Under the pieces are notes generated by a model. It made no database searches and was not told where the DNA came from. It saw only the letters and a program-made list of their open reading frames with translations. A stretch of DNA of 64,000 nt from Monomorium pharaonis (lineage: Eukaryota > Arthropoda > Insecta > Hymenoptera > Formicidae). The position numbers and the translations under genes were made by a program. Of the stretch, positions 21,723 to 32,378 are shown piece by piece (positions within the stretch are counted from its first letter, which is position 1; the number at the start of each line of letters is the position of its first letter). The stretch spans positions 10,721,208 to 10,785,207 of the forward strand of contig NC_050474.1 in NCBI RefSeq assembly GCF_013373865.1. Reading direction: 5' to 3'.

Positions 21723-22420
21723 TGTCAGAAGTTTCACGGCTCTAGTTAAGTTCCTGTGATGCTGGTGGATCCTCTCTTCTTTTTCTAAGCGATGCTGGTT
21801 CGAGCTCCGACTGGAGCTCTGAGTGAGATGATCCGAGGATGGGGAATTAACGAACTAGCTTCGTAGCAATAGATCCCAGTTTATTTCTCCATTAAATTAC
21901 AATCAACTTAGCTGCTAATCTCCACTCTCACAATGCATAACAGATCGTATTTCGCAAGTCACCACGATCACGGAACGATCATGCAGCGGGCGAGTGCTCC
22001 GCATATGAGGAGTTCCGTGGAATGGCTTGCGTGTTGGTCGAGCGCGGGAGCCGGCGAATTTAACGAATGCTTCCGAAATCGCGCAGAGTGATCAGAGTTG
22101 ATCGAAACTTCATCGCTATAGAGAAAAGCAAGTACCTTCGCTCGCACTACTTCGCTTCCACGGCGCGTACGGACTCTCCGAGAGAGAGAGACAATCCGCG
22201 ACCGATATTGCTTCACGCGACGTGACTGTTTCGAAGCCGGTCTGTCGGTGCTCTGAGCTCAAAAATTCTTCCGCTTCGCACGCTCCCATCAAAACTGGCG
22301 ACGCAGTCGCAACAATCTCCCGGTCGACGGGACCGATCGGTGGCTCCGCTCCGCGATAGTTCGCTAAATCGAATCAGCGATTTTGACGATCCACCACTCA
22401 GCCGAAGCCACGCGTGAACA
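21723..22420. mobile_element. solo LTR with 5 bp duplication CATGT
   Basis: TGTCAGAAG starts and GCGTGAACA ends a 698 bp GC-rich insert; CATGT precedes and follows (21718-21722, 22421-22425). Removing the insert plus one CATGT gives the ATTACATGTTATCTAACC of the other copies. TG...CA ends and a 5 bp duplication fit a BEL/Pao or Ty3/Gypsy LTR. Frames inside (for example 21968-22216) are not genes. Confidence 0.88.
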
Positions 22421-22580
22421 CATGTTATCTAACCGTTACACAACAGTTACAAAGAAAAATAAAATAAAATAAAAATTTCATTTTTTTAAAATTATTTTTA
22501 TTAACAGCACATACTACATTTAGAATAAATTTTTATTAATTAATTAAATTTAAATTATGTAATTTTTTATTTTATTCTTA

Positions 22581-22658
22581 CTTGCCGCTGCTAGGTTTGA
22601 ACCCGGGACCTTATAGGATGACGAACCTTGTACTCTACCTGCTACGCCAATTTGACTC
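22581..22658 (-). pseudogene. tRNA-like Pol III core of MITE copy B
   Basis: Minus strand: TGGCGTAGCAGG (A box) then GGGTTCAAACC (B box) about 30 bp downstream, followed by TAGCAGCGGCAAG. The spacing fits a type 2 internal promoter. Confidence 0.7.
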
Positions 22659-23356
22659 GACGATATGGGTACTTGTTATTGTCTACATATACTTATATGT
22701 TATAAACTGACGCAACTATATTATTTTTTATAAAAACAATTAAATTTTGCAAAACATATTAAAAATAAATAGCATTAATTTATTTACTTAATTTCATTGT
22801 TAAATTTATCTTTTTCCATAACCTTAATAATTTGATGGAAATTGCGATCTATTTAGCACTAATCTTTGAAGCGTTCAAATGATTAATTAGATGGTTAACT
22901 ATATAGATCGTAATTCTAAGAAAAAATTGAATAGTATACATTTATTATTCTGTTTTTGTTCAGCACATGATGAATTTCGATTTTGTGCATTTTTTGTGCG
23001 CAGTAATTGTAGACAAACCGTTATTTTTAAAAACATTATTCTTTATAATAATTTTTTTTATTATCAAATAGATCTGTCATTCAGGATGTTATAATGTTGT
23101 CTGATTTCTGAGTCAACTACGACGCATCGTTCCGTAATAACATTGATACGAACGTGTTATGTTACGATTATACAATTTTTGTTGAATAACTGTAACGCCA
23201 AAACGATGTATAACACCTATATCACTTGCGTATAACAAATATTACATAACAGGTTATTTCCATGTCATATAGCACCTACATATCACAAAAATAACAATGT
23301 TAAATTACATGTAACTTCCATGTTATATTGCCGCTATAAAATGTGTTTACTGGGTA

Positions 23357-23525
23357 ACTAGCATAATGTTTTATATATATAATACATCGCAATAACCTTT
23401 ACAGTCTCAAGATCATAAATATCGTGTCTTTTATTGTCGCATAAAGTTTGATGCTTCCAAAGATTATTGATATATATATACAATATACGTATATATATAT
23501 ACAAAACATACCTAATTTTTCATGC
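23357..23525. repeat. middle part of ACGTCCGCCAT MITE
   Basis: ACTAGCATAATGTTTTATAT through CATACCTAATTTTTCATGC is the core of the family described at 17805. It is sandwiched between MITE copies B and C, which both used TA sites at its borders. The part after copy C (24605-24660) does not continue the same arm as expected, so this locus is chimeric. Confidence 0.6.
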
Positions 23526-23527
23526 TA

Positions 23528-24602
23528 CCCAGTGAACACATTTTATAGCGGCAATGTAACATGGAAGTTACATGTAATTTAACATTGTTATTCTTGTGAT
23601 ATGTAGATGCTATATGACATGGAAATAACCTGTTACGTAATATTTGTTATACGCAAATAATCTAGCTGTTATACATCGTTTTGGCGTTACAGTTATTTAA
23701 CAAAAATTGTATAATCGTAACATAACACGTTCGTATCAATGTTATTACGAAACGATGCGTCGTAGTTGACTCAGAAATCAGACATTATAACATCCTGAAT
23801 GACAGATCTATTTAATAATAAAAAAAATTATTATAAAGATAATGTTTTAAAAAATAACGATTTGTCTACAATTACTGCGCACAAAAAATGCACAAAATCT
23901 AAATTCATCATGTGCTGAACAAAAACAGAATAATAAATGTATACTATTCAATTTTTCTTAGAATTATGATCTATATAGTTAACCATCTAATTAATCATTT
24001 GAACGCTTCAAAGATTAATGCTAAATAGATCGCAATTTTCATCAATTTATTAAGGTTATGGAAAAAGATAAATTTAACAATGAAATTAATAAGTAAATAA
24101 ATTAATGCTATTTATTTTTAATATGTTTTGCAAAATTTAATTGCTTTTATAAAAAATAATATAGTCGCGTCAGTTTACATATAGGTATATGTAGACAATA
24201 ACAAGTACCCATATCGATGAGTCAAATTGGCGTAGCAGATAGAGTACAAGGTTCGTAATCCTGGTCCCGGGTTTAAACCTAGCAGCGGCAAGTAAGAATA
24301 AAATAAAAAATAACATAATTTAAATTTAATTAATTAATAAAAATTTATTCTAAATATAGTATGTGCTGTTGATAAAAATAATCTCAAAAAAAAAAAAAAA
24401 AAAAAAAAAGAAATTTTTATTTTATTTTTTTTTCTTTGTAACTGTTGTGTAACGGTTAGATAACCTGTAATTATAACATGTTATATTGCTGAGTCGGAAA
24501 TTGTAACTTACATGTAAGTTACGTGTAATTTCAGAGTAACGTAACCTGTTATATTCGGTTACATTGCTGTTACACTGCTGCTATATTACTGTGTTCACTG
24601 GG
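23528..24602 (-). mobile_element. tRNA-bearing MITE copy C, complete
   Basis: 1,075 bp, opposite in orientation to copy B, TA on both sides. Ends CCCAGTGAACACATTTTATA and TACTGTGTTCACTGGG. Contains a 20 bp A run (24387-24408). No coding frame. Confidence 0.9.
24219..24292 (+). pseudogene. tRNA-like Pol III core of MITE copy C
   Basis: TGGCGTAGCAGA (A box) and GGGTTTAAACC (B box changed at one position). Same layout as the other copies. Confidence 0.65.
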
Positions 24603-24663
24603 TAGTTACTTGCTAGTTTGAAGAAAAATGGCGGACATGAGAATACCTATTTTTTTAGTGCTC

Positions 24664-24966
24664 TAGTGTAGAGCGGAAAAATTGGTTACGAAAAATGTTC
24701 CGTACGTGGCCAGGTTTGCCAAATGGAAAAACCTGGACCATTTCGTCGCCATCTTGAAATTTGTATATGTACATGGTATTACGTTTAGTTGAGTTAGTAA
24801 TAATTTAGTAAGTGTGTGTATATAATGTTTCATACACACACTTACTCATTACTACCTCAACTAAATGTAATACCTATGTACATATACAAACTTCAAGATG
24901 GTCCAAGTTATTCCATTTGGCAAACCTGGCCACATACGGAACATTTTTCGTGACCACTTTCAATAA
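24664..24966. repeat. palindromic MITE (GTTCCGTACGTGGCCAGG)
   Basis: AAAAATGTTCCGTACGTGGC and GCCACATACGGAACATTTTT, followed by inner arms TTTGCCAAATGG/CCATTTGGCAAA, form long imperfect arms. Non-coding. Confidence 0.7.
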
Positions 24967-24982
24967 GGCACTATAAAAGTGA

Positions 24983-25258
24983 GGGTGCGGGATCATTTCG
25001 ACGGAATTTTTGAAAGAGTTCTATCAGAATGATCCCGCGATTGGTGATCCGCTCGTTCCGCTTCCGCATAATCCGCTTCATGGGACCGCACCCTGAGGGT
25101 GACGTCCCATGGAGCGGATTACGCGGAAGCGGAACGAGCGGATCACCAATCACGGAATCGTTTTGACGAAATTATTAAAAGAGTTCTATCAGAACGATCC
25201 CGTGATTGGTGATCCGCTCGTTCCGCTTCCGCGTAATCCGCTCCATGGGACGTTACCC
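24983..25258. repeat. two adjacent GGGTG...CACCC-type elements in a TGA site
   Basis: Element 1 (24983-25093) runs GGGTGCGGGATC to GACCGCACCC; element 2 (25097-25258) runs GGGTGACGTCCC to GGGACGTTACCC. TGA stands before, between and after them (24980-24982, 25094-25096, 25259-25261). Both contain GATCCGCTCGTTCCGCTTCC arms. Two insertions at the same trinucleotide are implied. Confidence 0.7.
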
Positions 25259-25410
25259 TGAGTATTCTCATGTCCGCCATTTTTTTTCTAACTAGCATGA
25301 AAAATTAGATATGTTTTGTATATATGTATATACGTCAATAATCTTTGGAAGCACCAAACTTTATGCGACAATAAAACGAAGACACGATATTTATGATCTT
25401 GAGACTGTAA

Positions 25411-25547
25411 GGCCGGATCTACAATAGGTGTAGTAAGCCTTATGCCCTAAGAAATTGACCAATTATAATCGAATATGAGAAGAATAATCGAATATAATTG
25501 GTTAATTCCTTATGGCATAAGGCTCACTACACTATTGTAGATCCGGG
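25411..25547. repeat. Harbinger-like palindromic MITE, second copy
   Basis: GGCCGGATCTACAATAGG start and GATCCGGGC end, TAA on both sides. Nearly identical to 18979-19114. Confidence 0.8.
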
Positions 25548-27336
25548 CTAAAGGTTATTGCGATGTATTATATATGTAAAACATTATGCTAGTTACTTGC
25601 TAGTTTGAAGAAAAATGGCGGACGTGAGGGTGCCATTACATGAATCGCGGAAACGCGGAAAGAAAGTAACTAGAATCCGCGTTTCCGTTGTTTCCTTCTA
25701 TTTATTTCAACGGAAAAGCGGAATTTAATGTGTCCTAAAATAAAGTGTAATAAAAACGTACGAGTTTATAATGAACGGTCCAGTAAGTATAATATTTGTG
25801 TATTTTTGTTAGACAATAAACGTAATAGTTTAATTTGTTATTTTTGCAGAAAAATTTTTGTATTTTTTATACTCTGTTATCGAAATTAATATACAATTAA
25901 CCTAATCATACATCTAATCTAATCGTAGATTTTATACAAAAAATGTATAAATTTTTTGTAAAAAGTATCAATTAAGCAAGTGTTATATAAATTAATAATA
26001 AAATGATAATAAGAAAACATTATTAAATTGAAAAGAATTATTATTAATATCTACTAAACAAAGTTATAACCTCACTTTATATGAAATAAAGAGAATTATT
26101 AAACACTTGTATATGTTTGCAGACTACAAAGTGTGGATACTGTGGTTTTATTCTACGACGGTCATGTGGAACAATACTAGATCATCATTGTTTTGTTGCC
26201 TATGATAAAAATACCGACGTTACCCAGCAAATACCAAATATAAATGCAATATAACGTGGGAGTAACATGTAATGTAACAGATGTTACACTCTATTTATAT
26301 TATAGTTACGAAACTTTACTACATATATGTGATGTAACAAAGTTATGAAGCTATAATATTACTCCGTTATTTGTATGTTACAATAACCGAACAGTGATGT
26401 AACCACAATGTTGCGTGATTACACAACAATTGTTTTATTTATGTTATATGGATATTATAAAATTTGAATCTTGTGAGACTCTAACCTCAATCGCACAACG
26501 TACATCTCGTGCTATTAGGCGCGCTTTCCGCTAGTGGATGCTATAATGACGAAAGAGAGACGTTGTTTTCTTGCAACTTGACTTTAATCAGGTAATCCTT
26601 TATGTTTTTTAAGTCAACATTTATTAAAGATTATATAAAAAGGTGTAGAAAATGTTGCTGCATTTAATTAACATATATTATTTTTATGTATAATATACAT
26701 CATAAATAACTTATTATAATCTTTCCTACATGTTTTGTAGGTTATGTTTAGTCAGCAACAACATAATAGATTTATAAGTTATAACCGCCTTTATATATTT
26801 TTTATTTTTGATACTACATGTTAATTCGATACAACACATGTATTGTGGAATTGACGTACATTGATAATTATACATTTTAGATCCATCATACAATTTCGAC
26901 AAAATTGTATACGTTGCTTATTCGCTGCATTTTTGCACAAAATGAACAAAAAAGTATGGCAGATAAAAGTTCTACTCCATCTTGCGAAGCAATAAATTTA
27001 TCGTTAAAGTTAAAACTAACAGATATGTATATTATCAACCCTATTATTGACAAAATACATAGCGATATGTTTCCTGTTTTGATCCGCACAACTACATATT
27101 TTTATATTTAAATAATGTATTTCTTAAGTAAATTTAAAGATAATTTATTATTTGGGCTGCTAGTTTTACATACATTTCTAGTTACAAAAGTCACCTAGCA
27201 TATGTGTAAATCATGCAATATATAAAGGCAGTTATAAACTTATAAATATAATTTATAAAGACGTATCATATTAAAACTAATTTTATATTACAGGATTCTG
27301 CCAATTATTCTTACATCATTCGGACAACTGTTCTTC

Positions 27337-28400
27337 TTAAAATTTAAAAGAACGTAAAGAATAACTGAAGTTTATAAAAGCTGAAGAAATTTTCACAAGG
27401 ATTAGAACAGGTAAGAATAAATTATAGCCATTATATGTTTTTAGAATAAAACCCAGCAAATTAGAGATGGGAATAATCAAATGTTCCTTCTCAAGTTCCA
27501 CTTTTGTCCACATTTCCAGATAATCATACGCACATCCACTGGTCATTCTTAAATTATTCTATAAATAAAAATATCTTATTTTGTCTTTCGTCTCATATAT
27601 GCCTATTTTGTAGTCTTTCGTCTTATATATGCCTCAATTTACAAACAATTAAGTTAGAGAATCAAAAATATAAATAAAAATTCTGAATGTGATCATTGTG
27701 AATGTATGAAAAGAATTGTATTAATTAGAATAAATTATTTTGGGAACAACAGAGTATTTAAATACTTACTTTTTAGTTTTTAATGTAACTAAGAGCTTTA
27801 TCAGTATAATTTTGAGGCGTATATCTGGCTGACACAAAATGCATGACAGTTACTAAATGACTAAGACCTACAGATAATCTTTGACATTCATAAACATATT
27901 TCCTATATTACAGCCTGTGACCACATCATCGGCAGGTTAGTTGAGTGATATTTAGTCTGTATACTTTGTTGTAATTGTTTCAGATCAGATTTCACGCTTT
28001 TTGTTTATTTCAGTAATCTAAAAAAGATGGTTGTACGATACCTTTAAGAGCCACACAGTTGCAATACAATATTAAAATAAAATTATAACATTTGTCATTA
28101 TTCTCTTACCTAGCCTGCCATAAGATAATGCCATAAAATAACATACTTGAAGAACTAGGAAGTACACCTTTAGATAATCCTTTTGATATGAATTGCTCTG
28201 TCAATTCTCTATACATATAATGGTTCGCTGAGCTAAAACAGGGATGAACTTCGGTGAATTTTTTATCAATAGCATACATCAGCTTACAAGAAAGAGAATT
28301 TTGGTGTAACAGCCAACAATTTTTTAATAATGTATTAATAAAATTTCTTACTGTTTCTCTTTAAAATTCGAATAATAAATATGATAATAATGATATGATA
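27337..28400 (-). pseudogene. unrecognised three-exon gene remnant
   Basis: Three open stretches on the minus strand are separated by plausible introns. Exon A (about 28385-28150): NCWLLHQNSLSCKLMYAIDK, then FTEVHPCFSSANHYMYRELT and EQFISKGLSKGVLPSSSS, then a GTATGT donor. Exon B (about 27912-27780): KYVYECQRLSVGLSHLV, then TVMHFVSARYTPQNYTDKAL, with a stop one codon before an AAAAAG/GTAAGT donor. Exon C (about 27560-27337): MTSGCAYDYLEMWTKVELEK, then EHLIIPISNLLGFILKTYNG. Amino-acid composition and spacing are protein-like, not chance. It could be the element's own transposase or a captured host gene. Confidence 0.45.
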
Positions 28401-29340
28401 ATCTCATCAAATTGCTTGTTCTTTATTAAATCTTTTGCAAAGGTTTTCTCGGAACAAGTTAGATTGTAATAGATACTTTCTCACACAAAAAATAAATTGT
28501 TCACTTTATCCTATAACTTTTTTAGTAAAATTATGTTATTTGATACCTTCAAGGTCCACATATTCTGTTCGGCACACTGTAAATTCCAAGCTGTGAGGTT
28601 GATCTCTCTTTCCTTACTCGTCTACTCTTCTACTTTACGCTCAAATAGTGTTTCTTCCTCTCTTGCTTTTAATATAACTAAAAATAAAACATAACACAAA
28701 GTATTTATCTTATCTCAGAATACTTACTCCATACAAAAAAATAAAAATTTTGTGAGACTTATCTGATTATACAATCCATAGTGTTAGACTAAACTTTAAA
28801 TTAAGCACAGCCGTATTTCCCTTCACGATGTAAAATATGCAAATTATGCATAAAACTGAAAACTGACTCGCTACTAACCTCGCGCATATCATCATGTTAC
28901 GGCGTTGCGCGTGCAGACGCGTGCACTGGCGTGCAAAATAGCGAGATGCGTACATGCGCATGACAGTTCATTCGTACCAATCCGAATATTCTAAATACGT
29001 ATTTAATATTCTATATATGTTTAGTGTATTGGTGAGCGTTATATAATATTATTTATTACTTTCTTTTTACAGAAAACTGAACTCAAATGGAAGCGCTTGC
29101 ACTCTCATGTTACTATCATGTCCTGACAATTTCGGATTTTATAAAACTATAGGAGATGTTGTGATTGACGTTGAGATTGTGATTGACATCTGGAGCAGAG
29201 CTATAATTTTGTTTAACATTACGTGAAGTTTATTTAATGTTTTTCTCTTATTTTCCCTCGTTTTTTGTTTTTAAAAGTTATTTTTAAAATATTTTACTAA
29301 TAATCATAAAGTATAATATGTATATATTTGTTTAGATATA

Positions 29341-30342
29341 AGCTTATTTTGTTGATAAATATGTGTTAAATATATTAAGAAGTTTATTAAAAAGGCTATT
29401 TTTAATGTTATCTTTTTCCTTCATAATTATATCTATTCTTTATAATTTTAGCACTTATAATTTCCAGGAAGTCAAATTCTTAAATTATTTTACATAAAAC
29501 AACAAAATTGCATTCAAAGAGTATTTTTTGTTTTATGTGAAATTAATTTAAGTACTTGACCTCCTGGGAATTATGTGCTAAAATATATACATGTACATAT
29601 ATAACAACACTGTATTTTTTATAACAGCAATATAATAGTTCATATTGCCATTACAAAACATTTCGGTTATGGTTATCTAACAGTTCAGTTCTATGTTATA
29701 TTTGTGATATATAACTACAACATCACATGAGTGGGAAATTATAACTAACAGGAATGTTACATGTAACGTTCATGTAATATTATCTGTTACATTCCGTTTT
29801 ATTGCAGCAATGTAATGGTTATATATTGGTGTTTGCTGGGAAGCTTATTTTGTTGATAAATATGTGTTAAATATATTAAGAAGTTTATTAAAAAGACTAT
29901 TTTTAATGTTATCTTTTTCGTTCATAATTATATCTATTCTTTATAATTTTAGCACTTATAATTTCCAGGAAGTTAAATTCTTAAATTAATTTTACATAAA
30001 ACAACGAAATTGCATTCAAAGAGTATTTTTTGTTTTATGTGAAATTAATTTAAGTACTTGACCTCCTGGGAATTATGTGCTAAAATATATACATGTAAAT
30101 ATATAACAACACTGTATTTTTTATAACAGCAATATAATAGTTCATATTGCCATTACAAAACATCTCGGTTATGGTTATCTAACAGTTCAGTTCTATGTTA
30201 TATTTGTGTTATATAACTACAACATCACATGAGTGGGAAATTATAACTAACAGGAATGTTACATGTAACGTTCATGTAATATTATCTGTTACATTCCGTT
30301 TTATTGCAGCAATGTAATGGTTATATATTGGTGTTTGCTGGG
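29341..30342. repeat. 501 bp tandem duplication of element right end
   Basis: AGCTTATTTTGTTGATAAAT begins both units (29341 and 29842) and GGTGTTTGCTGGG ends both. They differ at a few positions only. Probably unequal exchange or a repeated end-transposition. Confidence 0.85.
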
Positions 30343-30693
30343 TATAAATGTAGACGACAATGCTGTAGTCACTATGAGTATGTTAAACAATTCCTTTCAT
30401 AAATGATTATAGTGACAGTTGCATGAAAAGCTAATATATTTATGTACTTATGTAGTGTAATTTATAAGAAAGGCCATTATTTATGTTGTTATATTCATGT
30501 TATAATGTTAAATGTTTGGAACGGGCAATTGGATTATTTTATAGTAATTTTAATTATTATTTATTTATTTATTTTAAAGGAAAAAGGCATGAAATTGAAG
30601 GTGTACAGTGTACAAAGGAAACAGCTGTACAGCTTACATGTTTAAGATTCTCGCATTCTCCACACCAAAACTTCTTAAATTCATTGCCAGCAT

Positions 30694-31210
30694 TGTTGAG
30701 AGTTGGTCGGAGAGATTTTCTTTGCTAAACATTGTCAAATAAGGCAATGTTTTGAGAGAAGATTAACAGATCTCACACGCTCCATCCACAACAACAATAA
30801 GAGGTGCCACGAGTTAAGCACGCAAAATCACGGTGCGGCGGAATTCAATTGGCTCATTTCGATCTTCCCGAGTTTTTCGTAACTGTCGTAAACGGAGTTC
30901 GTCGTCGCCAGCTCACTCGACCGTTCACCAGAGCATTGTACGGACGCGTCTCCGCTTTCGCGCGAAGAGTCACATTTTTTTCCGCTCTCTAAGCACCGCT
31001 AATAATTTTCGCTTGAATTCCGCTCACCAAGTGCGTAAAAGGTTCTCCGATCAACCCATTCGCGTTCCCTTTAACCAAGTTTGCGAGTGCGTTGAGAAGT
31101 GAACGTATCCACTACTGTATATCATTTTTAATTTATGTAAATAGTGTATAATAGACTAGAAATACAGTTTTTTTTGTGACTAAACCAGTGTAACCCCACT
31201 AATCCTAACA
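30694..31210. other. GC-rich patch resembling an LTR remnant
   Basis: Runs from TGTTGAGAGTTGG to CACTAATCCTAACA (TG...CA). It contains a TATA-like stretch near 31140 and many CG dinucleotides unlike the flanks. No target duplication could be matched, and frames within it (30804-30992, 30833-31102) are not convincing. It lies in what would be the intron before the MADF exon. Confidence 0.3.
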
Positions 31211-31232
31211 CTCTTGAACACTACATCTGCAG

Positions 31233-31375
31233 TCACGCAAGATGAGTTGCTTATTGAGTTGGTTCGTACTCGAAGGGCTTTGTGGGACCATTTTATTCCA
31301 CTGAATCAAAAGACGAAATTAAAGAAAGATAATTTGTGGCAAGAAATTGTAAATCTTTTACAAATAAAATATTGA
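31233..31375 (+). pseudogene. MADF-domain exon
   Basis: After an acceptor (CATCTGCAG) the frame reads TQDELLIELVRTRRALWDHF, then IPLNQKTKLKKDNLWQEIVN, then LLQIKY and a stop. The spacing of L-I..V...R.LWD and ..K.N.W.EI matches the first two helices of MADF (Myb/SANT-like) domains, DNA-binding folds frequent in insect transcription factors and in PIF/Harbinger accessory proteins. A typical MADF domain is ~85 residues; this one ends after about 45, so it is truncated or continues in a missing exon. Confidence 0.65.
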
Positions 31376-31599
31376 AATAACCTTTTGCATTGTTATCTCT
31401 GCATATCTTATCGGTTCATCTCTTGCTTGCATGAGAAATTTTATAATAACCATTAACATAATATTTGGATTCATGATGTACTGCTACCTTAAAATAATAA
31501 AATACACAAAATATAAAATAACTTTTTCTTCAATTAACAGATTTGGAATCAATAAAACATTATAAGAATACACATTATACCCGACTGCAACAGTAGAAA

Positions 31600-31915
31600 A
31601 AGAATAGAACATTTGATGCGCTCGTTCCGCAATTTTATTTTTCTAATATTACATGGAGCACAATTTACGCGGAAAAGCGAGACTATATGGTGATAACTAA
31701 ACGTTATATTTCTTTATTAAAATGTATCTTTACTTAATTTATTGTAATTTGTATTAGTATACATATCTTTTCATGTCATCTATTAAATACAAGCATCTTA
31801 ATCAATAAATACCGCTAAACATTCTTATTTTTTAATTCTCTATTCCGCTTTTCCGCGTAAATTGTGCTCCATGTAATATTAGGCAATCAAAACAAACGGA
31901 ACGGATCGCGGAAAT
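31600..31915. repeat. inverted arms GGAGCACAATTTACGCGG
   Basis: ATTACATGGAGCACAATTTA near 31650 and TAAATTGTGCTCCATGTAAT near 31860 form an inverted repeat inside the right end of the 6.3 kb element. The arms share CGCGGAAAAGCG with the element termini. Confidence 0.6.
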
Positions 31916-32378
31916 CTAGTAAATTTGTCTTCCGCGTTTCCACGTTTCCGCGCTTCATGTAATGGCACCCTGAGAATACCTACTTTTTTAGTGCTTTACT
32001 TTCAATCTATGGCCGGTATTCATAGTCCAGACGCAAGCATTCTCTTAAGATTTTCTTGATTAAGACCATCTTGTTTGTAAAAGCTTAAGACATTAAATTA
32101 TGTATTCATAGTTTTAAAATAAGACGATCTTTGTAAAGAAATTGACACTTTCTTTTGCTTAAGATTTTCTTACTGAAGTTAACGCTTAAGATGATCTTAT
32201 TTTACTTTCGGTAATCTTCGGGATTTTTCTGATGTATCAGCCAATGAAGTGTTGTGTTTAAATTACAAAGAATTCTGCAAGTTTCACGTTTACACGTTTT
32301 TATTATTAATGTATTAAATTTTGGTGGATTTCTTTCTGGCGCCGCATTATTATATATTTAAAAATTATTATTTGAAAA

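Larger units (their letters stand above)
21583..23354 (+). mobile_element. tRNA-bearing MITE copy B, split by solo LTR
   Basis: TA on both sides (21581-21582, 23355-23356). Ends CCCAGTGAACACAG and ATGTGTTTACTGGG. Without the LTR (21723-22420) and its duplicated 5 bp it is about 1,069 bp, equal to the other complete copies. Confidence 0.9.
26223..30342. mobile_element. 4.1 kb CCCAGCAAAYACC element with captured exons
   Basis: CCCAGCAAATACCAAATATA at the left and TATTGGTGTTTGCTGGG at the right, TA duplicated (26221-26222, 30343-30344). Subterminal regions repeat GTAACATGTAATGTAACAG-type motifs. The last 501 bp are tandemly duplicated (29341-29841, 29842-30342). Minus-strand exon remnants occupy 27337-28400. 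TA and the CCCAG ends tie it to the other CCCAG elements of the window. Confidence 0.7.
25769..30403 (+). pseudogene. Cys/His-rich exons split by 4.1 kb insertion
   Basis: ATG at 25769 gives MNGP and a GTAAGT donor. An acceptor TTTGCAG at 26123-26129 opens TTKCGYCGFILRRSC then GTILDHHCFVAYDKNTDV. The next residues lie beyond the insertion at 26223-30342: INVDDNAVVTMSMLNNSFHK and a stop at 30401. The frame stays open when the insertion and its duplicated TA are removed. CxxC...C...HHC suggests a small zinc-binding fold. The downstream MADF exon (31233) probably belonged to the same protein: a zinc motif then a MADF domain. I do not recognise the exact family. Confidence 0.5.
25628..31970 (+). 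mobile_element. 6.3 kb GGGTGCCATTACATG element with MADF gene
   Basis: The TIR GGGTGCCATTACATGAA is repeated inverted at 31954-31970, with TGA on both sides (25625-25627, 31971-31973). The subterminal regions repeat CGCGGAAACGCGGAA and TTTCCGCG on both strands. Coding pieces on the plus strand: a tiny first exon near 25769, a Cys/His exon (26130-26220), its continuation (30343-30403), and a MADF exon (31233-31375). The middle (26223-30342) is a later insertion. A 3 bp duplication plus an SANT/MADF-type accessory protein is compatible with the PIF/Harbinger group, but no transposase is seen here, so this is inference. Confidence 0.65.
24967..31999. mobile_element. ACGTCCGCCAT MITE holding four insertions
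   Basis: Left end GGCACTATAAAAGTGA, right end GAATACCTACTTTTTTAGTGC. The ~310 bp element is interrupted at TGA by two adjacent elements (24983-25093, 25097-25258), at TAA by the palindrome 25411-25547, and at a second TGA by the 6.3 kb element 25628-31970. Removing them gives sequence collinear with 17805-18847 and 38924-41396. Confidence 0.75.

Noticed and set aside
21968..22216. 82-codon minus-strand ORF
   Set aside because: Inside a solo LTR with defined boundaries; no domain.
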